Shown piece after piece: positions 35,185 through 43,520 of a stretch of 64,000 nucleotides of DNA; positions within the stretch are counted from its first letter, which is position 1; each line of letters starts with the position of its first letter. Source of the DNA: an uncultured Robinsoniella sp. (GTDB lineage: Bacteria > Bacillota > Clostridia > Lachnospirales > Lachnospiraceae). Below the pieces are notes generated by a model. It saw only the letters and a program-made list of their open reading frames with translations. It did not search any database and was not told the origin of the DNA. The stretch is from assembly GCA_900540475.1 (NCBI GenBank), contig UQGG01000030.1, positions 1 through 64,000 on the forward strand, in the 5' to 3' direction. Position numbers and translations under genes: made by a program.

Positions 35185-36291
35185 TTAATTCTCTTTTGTA
35201 TCAACGCTGTCTGATTCTGAATCATCTTCATTTTCTTCAGACTGGGTATTTATTGTTTCTGTAAAGCTGTAAAGATAGTCAAAGTCAGATAATTCTTTAC
35301 ATAATTCAATATATTGAAGTGAACTCTTGTCGATCAGGGAACGAAGCCCTTCATACTCTGTGCGGGCGCAGCTTACGATATGTTCTACCTGGTCTTCAGC
35401 ACGGAAGATAATCTGGTCATGTTTTTTATTCGCTAATTCCAGCTTCATATTTGCTTCTGTTAATATATTTGCTGCGTCTTCTTTTGCTTTAATTATAATA
35501 CGTTCAGCTTTTTCAACTGCCTGGTTTTCAGAAGTTTCAATTTTGGCTTTTGCTTCATTCAACTGAGCCTCGATAGAAGATTTATAACGCTCGGTTTCCT
35601 GCATCATAATTCCATTTTTTTTCTGAAGTTCTAATGCCTGCTCAGATGCTTTCTCCTGTATATAAAGTGCTTTTTTTTCAGCTAAAGATAATACCTGATG
35701 CGCTTTTTCGTTTGCCTTGCTTATGGTTTCATCCGCAGTTTTTTTTGCTTTTTCCATCTCTGTATCTGCAAGATTTTTAATATTATCGAAGTATTTTTCT
35801 GCGTTTTCCTGTGCAGTGGAAAAAATGTCAATCATTTTTTCTGTTTTTGGGACACGTGTATTATTTGTTAAATCCTTTCTTAACTGATTTACCTGGTCTT
35901 CTAAATTAGCAATCTTTTTTAAATGAGCCTTCTTTTCTTTAATTAAATTCTGGATATGGTTATTCATTCTTTCGGGATCATATTTTGGAGATCTAGAGGT
36001 AATATCCTGGACGGTAGAAAAAGGTTTATTGGCTTCAGTATCTTTTGATATTTCTTTGTCCAATTCACTATTATTTTGTGGAAGATCTTGTTTTTTTTCT
36101 GAGTTGGATTCTACTGGGAGTAAGTCCTTCATATTAAGAAGTTCTTTTTTCTGTATCACGGAGTTTTCCTGTGCATTATCAACCACATTTCTTTCTGAAA
36201 TTGACTGTTCGTCTTTTTTTTGCTGTGAATTAACATCTTGCACTTGCATAATTTTGTTATCTTTTGATTCTTTAAGATTTTCTAGATTCAT
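35185..36291 (-). CDS. DivIVA-like coiled-coil protein
   Basis: A 368-residue, highly charged cytoplasmic protein. Residues 1-110 are disordered (Gln, Asn, Glu, Lys). Residues 110-345 form long coiled coil, with an Ala/Glu/Lys-rich stretch (AEKYFDNIKNLADTEMEKAKKTADE...) like the C-terminal half of DivIVA/SepIVA-type proteins; the acidic tail is EDDSESDSVDTKEN. The ATG at 36291 has AAGGAG ten bases upstream; the longer reading from 36321 would begin before that site. It is divergent from the pilus-cluster regulator, so it could be a polar landmark for pilus placement, which is inference. The membrane-binding N-terminal DivIVA domain is not evident. Confidence 0.65.
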   Translation of the reverse strand: MNLENLKESKDNKIMQVQDVNSQQKKDEQSISERNVVDNAQENSVIQKKELLNMKDLLPVESNSEKKQDLPQNNSELDKEISKDTEANKPFSTVQDITSRSPKYDPERMNNHIQNLIKEKKAHLKKIANLEDQVNQLRKDLTNNTRVPKTEKMIDIFSTAQENAEKYFDNIKNLADTEMEKAKKTADETISKANEKAHQVLSLAEKKALYIQEKASEQALELQKKNGIMMQETERYKSSIEAQLNEAKAKIETSENQAVEKAERIIIKAKEDAANILTEANMKLELANKKHDQIIFRAEDQVEHIVSCARTEYEGLRSLIDKSSLQYIELCKELSDFDYLYSFTETINTQSEENEDDSESDSVDTKEN

Positions 36292-36640
36292 AAACTTTTT
36301 ACTCCTTTTGTATTTTAACATTATTTATCAAAAAATTAATAAATAGCATATATAATTCAAATTTGATGTGCAATTGAATCATAATATTTGATGGCATGAA
36401 ATGAAAACAGAACTTAAAATTGATAATACAAAAATACCATATATAAAAAATCAATGCATGGAATTGTATTAAAAAGCAGGTTTTATGTATTAAAACAGGG
36501 TTAAGGAGAATTGGATTCACTATTTTTATTGGAAATCATAAAAATATGTCGATAAATTTTCTATTCAGTACATAAAGAGCAATAAAAGTACTATTTTTTG
36601 ATAAAATAATGTCTTAAAGAAATCGGGAAGAAATGAGGCT
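36292..36640. promoter_or_regulatory. Divergent AT-rich promoter region with CTATT repeats
   Basis: This region separates the DivIVA-like gene (minus) from the LytTR gene (plus). It holds CTATTCAGTACAT (36561) and ACTATTTT (36590), 30 bases apart, resembling the pair upstream of the RTX gene (CTATTCAATACAT, spacing 20). A loose -10 (TAAAAT, 36602) follows. No gene and no known riboswitch was recognised. Confidence 0.4.
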
Positions 36641-37411
36641 ATGAAAGATAGAGAAAATAAGTTTCAAGAATTGTACGACCAAAATATCAATATTTTAATG
36701 TGCAATGAAAATGAGTGTATGATGGAATCATATAAATATTTGATTAGCTATTACGCTGGTATGAATGGGTATAGTGTTGATATTGCTGTTTATGAAAGTG
36801 GTAAAGAAGCACTTTTTTGTGAAGAAGATAGGGCAAAAACACTTGATATGATTTTTATTGGGTGGGAATACAGGTATATCAGGGGAATTAATATAGCAAG
36901 GACCTTTAGAAAAAATGATTGTGAAGCTGAAATTATTTTTTTAGGGGCAGAGATAGAAAATATATTGGATTCTTTCCAAGTGAATCCTTTTTACTATTTT
37001 GTAGAAAAGGAAGTCACACATGGAAAATTTGAAGACGTAATCATGAAATGTTTTAGACGTATTATTGAGAAGAAACGTAATTATCTATGTTTTACTCAAA
37101 ACGGAAAGGTAAACAGGATAAGTTTAAACCGTATAGTTTATTTAAAAGTAGAACATAGGGTGACACAGATTTGTTGCCTGGATAAACAAGAAATTTCTTT
37201 TTATGAAAGTCTGAAAAATGTAGAACAAAGTATAAAGAATAATAATTTTGTCAGAATCCACAGAGGCTATATTGTTAATTTGAATTACGTTGACTGCATA
37301 GACAAAGGGGAACTTTACCTAATTACTGGAGAAAAATTACCTGTTGCAAGAAATTACAAGCAGGATCTTGTGGAAAGGATGATGCAGCAGGAAAAAACAA
37401 TACTGTTATAA
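36641..37411 (+). CDS. LytTR regulator with degenerate receiver
   Basis: A 256-residue protein with a receiver-like N-terminus (about 15-135) and a LytTR DNA-binding domain (about 150-250; FVRIHRGYIVNLNYVDCID). The receiver has lost its chemistry: the acidic pair is CNENE, the phospho-acceptor position is Gly74 (IFIGWEY, normally IFLDI), and the Lys-Pro motif is EKEV. It is therefore unlikely to be switched by phosphorylation and may respond to a ligand, a partner protein or its own level. It directly precedes the type IV pilus genes (27 bases) and is their likely regulator. Confidence 0.85.
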   Translation: MKDRENKFQELYDQNINILMCNENECMMESYKYLISYYAGMNGYSVDIAVYESGKEALFCEEDRAKTLDMIFIGWEYRYIRGINIARTFRKNDCEAEIIFLGAEIENILDSFQVNPFYYFVEKEVTHGKFEDVIMKCFRRIIEKKRNYLCFTQNGKVNRISLNRIVYLKVEHRVTQICCLDKQEISFYESLKNVEQSIKNNNFVRIHRGYIVNLNYVDCIDKGELYLITGEKLPVARNYKQDLVERMMQQEKTILL

Positions 37412-37437
37412 AGTGAAAAATGGAAGGTAGGAGGAGC

Positions 37438-38070
37438 ATGCTAAATAAGAAAGGATTTACCGTTCCAACGGCATTGGCATTAATGCTGCTGTTAATGGCA
37501 TTTGCAGGCAGTATTCTTTTGGTTGCCAGTTACAGATATCAGAGTACTTATGTTCGTCAAAAACAGGATCAGCTATATTTGTATGCAACAGCCTTAGTTG
37601 ATGATGCAACTAAAACCATAGAAGATGGAAAATTAAATCAACAGGTCGCACAGACTATAAAAAATATGATTAGTACAGATGTTACTGGAAAATTAATCAA
37701 TTATGCGAAAGAGTATAATTTTCAATTTAATTTAGGAAAGGATTTAACCGGTAATGATCGATATCTGGATAATACATTCATTCAAAATGATCTCGGGAAG
37801 ATTTTTGTGGAAATGTCAGTTAAATATGAACCACAGGGACCAGGACAGATGCTTCCGGATGATCAAAAAAATTATATTAAAATTGGTGACCGTTTAAAAG
37901 CAGAATACCGTATTATGCTCAAAAATATGGAATACCGCATTACAGCAGATTATTACTGTTCTGCAGATAAGAATAAGAATCCTGATGGGTCTTTTATTGA
38001 TACACCACAAGATTATGTAAATATGAAATGGCAGCTGAATAAATACACTGGAAAGATATATACATCATAA
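37438..38070 (+). CDS. Minor prepilin, PilX/GspK-like
   Basis: A 210-residue prepilin-like protein: leader MLNKKG, then FTVPTALALMLLLMAFAGSILLV as the hydrophobic helix, then a soluble domain. The usual Glu at position +5 is replaced by Thr (FTVPT). GspK and PilX tip-type minor pilins also lack it. The ATG at 37438 lies close behind AGGAGGAG; the ATG at 37420 would place six extra residues before the leader. First structural gene of the pilus operon. Confidence 0.8.
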   Translation: MLNKKGFTVPTALALMLLLMAFAGSILLVASYRYQSTYVRQKQDQLYLYATALVDDATKTIEDGKLNQQVAQTIKNMISTDVTGKLINYAKEYNFQFNLGKDLTGNDRYLDNTFIQNDLGKIFVEMSVKYEPQGPGQMLPDDQKNYIKIGDRLKAEYRIMLKNMEYRITADYYCSADKNKNPDGSFIDTPQDYVNMKWQLNKYTGKIYTS

Positions 38071-38089
38071 TTATGAATGGAGGCCTAAT

Positions 38090-38548
38090 ATGTACAGAAA
38101 AATACAAAAATTAATATTTAATAGAAAAGGTTCAATCTTAATTGAGACTTTATGTGCTTTTGCTGTTTTGACAATAGTAATTATCTTTTTCTCCTTAAGT
38201 ATCACTAGTGCTACTATACTATTTCGTAAATCGTCTGTAGTATCCAGTGAGTGGGAAAGAATATTTAGCAAAACAGTTGAGAAGGACTATTCTACATCTG
38301 TCACAAAAAGTGCTTCTGCATTTAATGTTGTTATGTATATGAACAATATAAATAAAGAAAATATAATACTTGCTGATAATACAGCTTTAGGTACGGGAGT
38401 GATTGATGTAGCATCAATAAATGGAGGCAGTATTCCAAGTGTTATTCTTATTAACAATAAAGCTTTCTACAGATATGAAGAACTTGTAAAGACGGAAGCT
38501 GCCGTTTCAGGTGGAAACGCATATATTTATACAATTGAAGATAACTGA
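38090..38548 (+). CDS. Minor prepilin-like protein
   Basis: A 152-residue protein with a prepilin leader ending NRKG, then SILIETLCAFAVLTIVIIFF, which keeps Glu at +5. The mature part is short, like PulI/PilV-type minor pilins. AATGGAGG precedes the ATG. It lies between two other minor prepilins, which suggests a tip or priming complex. Confidence 0.78.
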   Translation: MYRKIQKLIFNRKGSILIETLCAFAVLTIVIIFFSLSITSATILFRKSSVVSSEWERIFSKTVEKDYSTSVTKSASAFNVVMYMNNINKENIILADNTALGTGVIDVASINGGSIPSVILINNKAFYRYEELVKTEAAVSGGNAYIYTIEDN

Positions 38549-38575
38549 TATATGTGTATTAATATGGAGAAGGTG

Positions 38576-39271
38576 ATGAATATAAAGTGTAAAATAATTC
38601 AGAAGCGTGGTTTCACTATAGTAGAATTTATTGTTGCCATGTCAATTATGTCAATATTTTTTTTAGGAGTTACATTGATTTTATCTTCTGGAAGTAAAAT
38701 ATATCTTACAGAAACTGTGATTTGGAATAATGAAGAAGCAATTACAACAATTATGGATGATATTACTAATTATGTTATGTATGGAGAGGATGTGCGTGTA
38801 TTTTACCGGTTATCGGAAGGAGAAACAAAGGTTTCCGGTAAAATTGTAGCCGGTGCTAATGCAGGTTGGTTTACTGAAGGAACAGAAGTATATCTTGATC
38901 CTAAGGATGATAACCGGCTCATTTTTGATGATATGAGTGGATCAAAGAATGCTGTATACCTACCAGGTTCCGGGACTGATGAACAATTAAAATCAGGTAC
39001 AGAATTTTATGGTAATGGAATAGACTTGGGGTATAAAAAGATCTATCTTGTTAGTAAAAAACTATCTGATGGAAATTATATTGGAGAATCCGTTTATGGT
39101 CTGTCATTTGGCAGTAAGTATTATAGAGGATTAAATCTGAAACTGCAGATCAGAGATAAAGGAATTGAAGCAGGGGGTGCAAAAGGCGTTTATATGATTA
39201 AGTTGACGGGGATAGGAAAGGTAGCATCAGCCATATCGGAGGTTTCGGTGAAAGCATTAAACACGAAATAA
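38576..39271 (+). CDS. Minor prepilin, PilW/GspJ-like
   Basis: A 231-residue prepilin: leader MNIKCKIIQKRG, then FTIVEFIVAMSIMSIFFLG with Glu at +5, then a mainly beta soluble domain. ATG 38576 follows GGAGAAGG at good spacing; ATGs at 38552 and 38564 would lengthen the leader and have no ribosome site. With the two preceding genes it completes a set of three minor pilins. Confidence 0.8.
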   Translation: MNIKCKIIQKRGFTIVEFIVAMSIMSIFFLGVTLILSSGSKIYLTETVIWNNEEAITTIMDDITNYVMYGEDVRVFYRLSEGETKVSGKIVAGANAGWFTEGTEVYLDPKDDNRLIFDDMSGSKNAVYLPGSGTDEQLKSGTEFYGNGIDLGYKKIYLVSKKLSDGNYIGESVYGLSFGSKYYRGLNLKLQIRDKGIEAGGAKGVYMIKLTGIGKVASAISEVSVKALNTK

Positions 39272-39323
39272 GTTGGCGGCAAGCTTAATTAATGGTTAAC
39301 AGATTCAGGAAAGGAGACAATCC

Positions 39324-39632
39324 ATGTCTGATCAAAAACAGAATGATATCGAGGCTAAGATAATCAGGCTGCGTAATTTGGAAGAAAAACAGAAGCAAGA
39401 ATATAAAAGAGAAAAGCAAAGGAAAAAAGGAATCATTGGAATTGGATTCATTTTAATAATTGTGCTGATGATATTTGCAATTATTCAGCTTACTTATATC
39501 GCTGGACAATATTATACATTGAAGCGTCAAATTAATATTATGGATGAGCAAATAAAGTTATTGGCCTCGGATATGCGGCTGCAGGAGGACAGAATAGAAG
39601 AAAGGAATATAAATAAGAATGGGGAAAAGTAA
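39324..39632 (+). CDS. Small bitopic coiled-coil protein in the pilus operon
   Basis: A 102-residue protein: charged cytoplasmic helix (1-35), one membrane segment (about 36-58, GIIGIGFILIIVLMIFAII) and a short outside coiled coil (about 65-95). The layout is like FtsB/DivIC or the PilN class, but I recognise no family. GGAAAGGAG precedes the ATG. It overlaps or abuts the bactofilin gene, so it may anchor that protein at the membrane. Confidence 0.65.
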   Translation: MSDQKQNDIEAKIIRLRNLEEKQKQEYKREKQRKKGIIGIGFILIIVLMIFAIIQLTYIAGQYYTLKRQINIMDEQIKLLASDMRLQEDRIEERNINKNGEK

Positions 39633-39633
39633 A

Positions 39634-42279
39634 ATGAATAAAAATAAAATAGTTACTTCTGCGAAAAAAATTTTTAAATCCAGAGAGGAACTGGAACAGG
39701 AAGATGTACTGGATATAGAACAACAGGATATAGCGCAGGAAATCGAACAGTTAAGAGCGGAAATAAAGGCTTTTTACCTGGAACATCCGGATAAAGATCC
39801 TTCTATGCCGGATAAAATATATGTAAAAGATATGAATGAACTGGAAGAAAAAATAACAGAGCATATCCCCAAAAAAGTAGTGGAAGATGAAATTGTTATA
39901 AAAAATATAATTGAACAGGGGGGAGCGGGGGGATCAAGTCCCTTGGATTTCAGCCGAATGAAAGAATACGACCTGCCGGATGAATACAGAAGTCAGGTTT
40001 TTTCACCGAATATAACAGATGATGAGACTAAAGAAAAAAAGGATACAATAGAAGATTACATAGATAAGAAATCAGATACTGATACAGTCAAAGAGATATT
40101 TGGAGAAGAATTATCCAGAGATATACAAAGCATAGATGGAGAAGAAGAGACTACTGAGATAGAAGATGTTGATATAAAAGAAGTTCAAGTTGATCTTGGT
40201 TTACTAAAAGATAGTCTGGATCAAGATTTGCTAAAACAATTACAGGAACAACGTATGGAAAACGAGCAGAATGCGGAACTTAAAAATAAAATATTTACGC
40301 ACCAGGTTTTTGCTAAATCGGATAACTATACTATAACAGATGATGCAGGTAGAGATAATTCTAATCATGAGGGGAGCGTAAAATTACAGGATCAGGAAAA
40401 TGATGATACAAAGAATATGAGCGATTTATTAAGTAAACTTTTGTCAGAAGGAAAATTAGAAGCTGATCTGCATAATGAGGAAAATCAGGAAGGAAGTGCA
40501 GATATATATATACCTGGATTGAATGTAGAATATGAAGAGGAAACAGATATTGAAGGTGATAGTATAGAAACCCCCAATTCCGATGAAGGAGAGAATTTAA
40601 TAAATAAAAATGAAGTAGAAACACAAGAAAATCATGATAGTAATCTTTCGGATTTATTAAGTGATTTGTTATCTGAAGATTCTGAAAATCAAAGCAACGC
40701 TGATAAAGAACATACTGCAGATGAGGATCTGGATACAGATGACTATCATAACAGAGTATTTATATCTTCCGTTAAAGCAGCTAAGAAATTATCTGATGGA
40801 GATTCTATTGGGGGTAACCGTAAAGAGGAGACGAAAAAAGAAATCAAGTCTGGAGAAAAGGTTGTTTTTCAGGAATATGGAGGAGACGACGATGAAGCTA
40901 TAGAGATTAATCTCAATAATCTTATCAAAGATGACTCTGATATACAGAATGAAGATATTGGGAAGGTAGAAGAAAAACAGGATAATAAATCTACAGAAAT
41001 GAAAAATAACGACCTGTTAGAGGATAGCTTAAAATCGCTATTAAATCCGAGTCATGAGAGCTTTAAAAGTCTTTTGTCAGAAGAGAATTTAGAAGAGGAA
41101 GACTTAGATTTAGACAAAGAAAAGGAAGACGAATCAACAGAGCAGCAGGATCAGGAAACTAAGATAAATAAGCAATTGCAGCAACAAGTGAACTTAGATG
41201 AAGATAAAGTATCGACTTTAGATAATTCGGAAAATGAGCTTGATGATGGTTTTGATTATGATGGAAAAAGAATTATAGAAGAAGAGAAAGTAGAATTTGC
41301 AGAAAAAGAAAATGGTAATATACAAAATAATATAAATAATGATGATTTTTCCCATGATAAAAAATCGGTTGAACTGGATAATATAGAGAATATTCTAAAT
41401 TCATTATTAGGTGATTCCGATAAAGATATAGAAAAGGAAACTGTTAAAGATGAAACTGACCTATTGGCACAGGTTATGGGATCTACAGATGATCCTGTAT
41501 TAATAAAAGGAAGTGAATTAAAAGACGTAAAAGATCAGGCAGCAACCATCCCTATAGTAAATAAAGAAATACAGTCAGAACAGAAGGGTGAAACAATCCT
41601 TTCGGACAGCCAGAAAATAATACAAAAAAAGAAGGTAAATTCGATCGCATCAGTTTTGCCAGAGGAGAAGAAAAAAGTAGAAAAAACTACTAGAAGAGAA
41701 AATACAAAAAAATCTACTGAAAATAAAATACCAGAAAAAAAACATGACACTGAAAATAAAAGAATAGCTACAGAATTAGTAAAAACCGACCACTCCATTC
41801 ATGCTGTTAAAGTGTTGACAGAAGAAAAAAGGCAAAGTCTGTTTGCCAGACTCTTGCAGAAGATTAAGGATATGTTCAGGAAAAAACCTAAAATGGAGAT
41901 CATCAGTCAAGAAGCGGCCATAGATGAAAGCAATGTATATAAAAGTCAGGAAAAAGAAACATTTATTAATGGATTAATTACAGGTTCAGTAAGCGGAGAT
42001 AACGTAACACTAAATCCGTTGGCAGTTGTTAAGAAAGATGTGATTGCTCAGGGAAAAGTTCTCTGTCTTTCTGGTGCGGCAATTATGGGGAAGGTGAATT
42101 GTGAGTCCATTATTGTGGAAGGAACGGTTTTTGGTGAGATTGAAGCTAGAGGAAAGGTAATAATTAAGAATGATGCTCTGGTGTTAGGGAATATTTATTC
42201 ATCTGATGTACGTATAACCCAGGGAGCGATGGTTCAGGGAGACATCTTTTTTAAAAATCCGGAAAGAAAGGGGAAATAG
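39634..42279 (+). CDS. Large acidic protein with C-terminal bactofilin domain
   Basis: An 881-residue cytoplasmic protein. The first 730 residues are extremely acidic, low in complexity and probably disordered, and carry short repeats of a leucine-rich motif (MSDLLSKLLSEG, LSDLLSDLLSEDS, DSLKSLLNPS, SFKSLLSEENLEE, IENILNSLLGDS). A basic hinge (LLQKIKDMFRKKPKM) leads to a bactofilin-type beta-helix of about 95 residues (FINGLITGSVSGDNVTLNPLAVVKKDVIAQGKV...GDIFF). Bactofilins polymerise without nucleotide and position surface machines. Start ATG 39634 follows GGGGAA; ATG 39619 is possible. Placed between minor pilins and PilC, it is a candidate scaffold for the pilus machine. Confidence 0.8.
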   Translation: MNKNKIVTSAKKIFKSREELEQEDVLDIEQQDIAQEIEQLRAEIKAFYLEHPDKDPSMPDKIYVKDMNELEEKITEHIPKKVVEDEIVIKNIIEQGGAGGSSPLDFSRMKEYDLPDEYRSQVFSPNITDDETKEKKDTIEDYIDKKSDTDTVKEIFGEELSRDIQSIDGEEETTEIEDVDIKEVQVDLGLLKDSLDQDLLKQLQEQRMENEQNAELKNKIFTHQVFAKSDNYTITDDAGRDNSNHEGSVKLQDQENDDTKNMSDLLSKLLSEGKLEADLHNEENQEGSADIYIPGLNVEYEEETDIEGDSIETPNSDEGENLINKNEVETQENHDSNLSDLLSDLLSEDSENQSNADKEHTADEDLDTDDYHNRVFISSVKAAKKLSDGDSIGGNRKEETKKEIKSGEKVVFQEYGGDDDEAIEINLNNLIKDDSDIQNEDIGKVEEKQDNKSTEMKNNDLLEDSLKSLLNPSHESFKSLLSEENLEEEDLDLDKEKEDESTEQQDQETKINKQLQQQVNLDEDKVSTLDNSENELDDGFDYDGKRIIEEEKVEFAEKENGNIQNNINNDDFSHDKKSVELDNIENILNSLLGDSDKDIEKETVKDETDLLAQVMGSTDDPVLIKGSELKDVKDQAATIPIVNKEIQSEQKGETILSDSQKIIQKKKVNSIASVLPEEKKKVEKTTRRENTKKSTENKIPEKKHDTENKRIATELVKTDHSIHAVKVLTEEKRQSLFARLLQKIKDMFRKKPKMEIISQEAAIDESNVYKSQEKETFINGLITGSVSGDNVTLNPLAVVKKDVIAQGKVLCLSGAAIMGKVNCESIIVEGTVFGEIEARGKVIIKNDALVLGNIYSSDVRITQGAMVQGDIFFKNPERKGK

Positions 42280-42282
42280 TTT

Positions 42283-43509
42283 ATGGCAAAATTTCGATAT
42301 ACAGCTAGAGATGTAGAAGGAAAAGTTGTAAAGAAATATGTGGAAGCATCTAATTATGCAGATGTTTACGATAATATTGAAAAAAATGGATTGCAGCCGG
42401 TTAAAATTATTCAGCTAGATAAACAGGAAAAACAAACTAAAGCTAAAAAACTTTCTTTCAAAACAGTGACTTTATTCTGTAAGCAGTTTGGTTCCATGCT
42501 ATCTGCCGGTATTCCTTTGGTTAAGGCATTTGATATATTGACAGTGCAGGCAAAACAAACGGGACAAAGGCAGTTGTACAGAATATATAAGAATATTTAT
42601 CAGAATATCCAAAAGGGTATGTCTTTGAATGAATGTATGAGAGTTGAGGGGGATGTATTTCCCCCTATGTTAGTTAATATGGTAAAAGCAGGAGAAGCCA
42701 GCGGTAATCTTGATGTTGTGATTCAAAAATGCGGTGTTTATTTTGAAGCACAGTATAAGTTAAAGAACAAAATTAAATCAGGTTTATTATACCCTAAGAT
42801 TTTGCTGGTTTTATTAGTTTGTATTGTTGTAGGTTTATTTACGTTTATTCTTCCTAAATTTTTTGATGTATTCACACAATTGGATATGGAATTGCCGGCA
42901 GTTACACAAATCGTTGTATCCATTAGTAATTTTTTTATCTCTAAATGGCTGTATATTGTAATAGTAATTGTGGCTATCTGGTTATTATTTACCATATTAA
43001 TGACTAATTATCAATTTGCTTTTTATATAGATCAAATAAAAACTCAATTACCTGCTATTAAAGTAGCAACTGAAAAAGTAGCGATTGCTAATTTTAGCAG
43101 TACTATGGCAGTGCTTTATGGAAGCGGGGTATCCATGCTGGATTCTCTGGAAATAGCGTCTTCTATATTATCTAATAAATATTATGAAGATCGGTTTAAG
43201 TCTGTAATCAAAGCCGTGGAATCCGGAAAAATGTTATCTGCCTCTCTGGATAAAGAAAACATATTTGAACCAATGTTTACGTCATTGATGTACGTAGGTG
43301 AAGAAGCTGGTAATTTAGAACAGATCTTACAGGATATATCTGAATTTTATATGAGTGAGGCAGAAGAAGCTATTGCAAGGATGGTTACATTAATTGAACC
43401 AATCATTTTAGTAGTAATAGGATTATTACTGCTTGTAGTCGTGGCTGCAGTTATACTACCTTCCTTTTCTCTTGCATCACAGGTTACTGATATGGCACAA
43501 AATAATTAA
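42283..43509 (+). CDS. pilC: Type IV pilus platform protein PilC
   Basis: A 408-residue inner-membrane platform protein (T2SF family). It has two cytoplasmic helical domains, each with the family signature (CKQFGSMLSAGIPLVKAFDIL; FSSTMAVLYGSGVSMLDSLEIA), the repeated KAGEASGNLD and YVGEEAGNLEQIL, and three membrane helices (about 170-200, 225-245, 375-400). It transmits the motion of PilB and PilT to the pilin. It starts three bases after the bactofilin gene stop. Confidence 0.94.
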   Translation: MAKFRYTARDVEGKVVKKYVEASNYADVYDNIEKNGLQPVKIIQLDKQEKQTKAKKLSFKTVTLFCKQFGSMLSAGIPLVKAFDILTVQAKQTGQRQLYRIYKNIYQNIQKGMSLNECMRVEGDVFPPMLVNMVKAGEASGNLDVVIQKCGVYFEAQYKLKNKIKSGLLYPKILLVLLVCIVVGLFTFILPKFFDVFTQLDMELPAVTQIVVSISNFFISKWLYIVIVIVAIWLLFTILMTNYQFAFYIDQIKTQLPAIKVATEKVAIANFSSTMAVLYGSGVSMLDSLEIASSILSNKYYEDRFKSVIKAVESGKMLSASLDKENIFEPMFTSLMYVGEEAGNLEQILQDISEFYMSEAEEAIARMVTLIEPIILVVIGLLLLVVVAAVILPSFSLASQVTDMAQNN

Positions 43510-43520
43510 GGAGGTAATTT

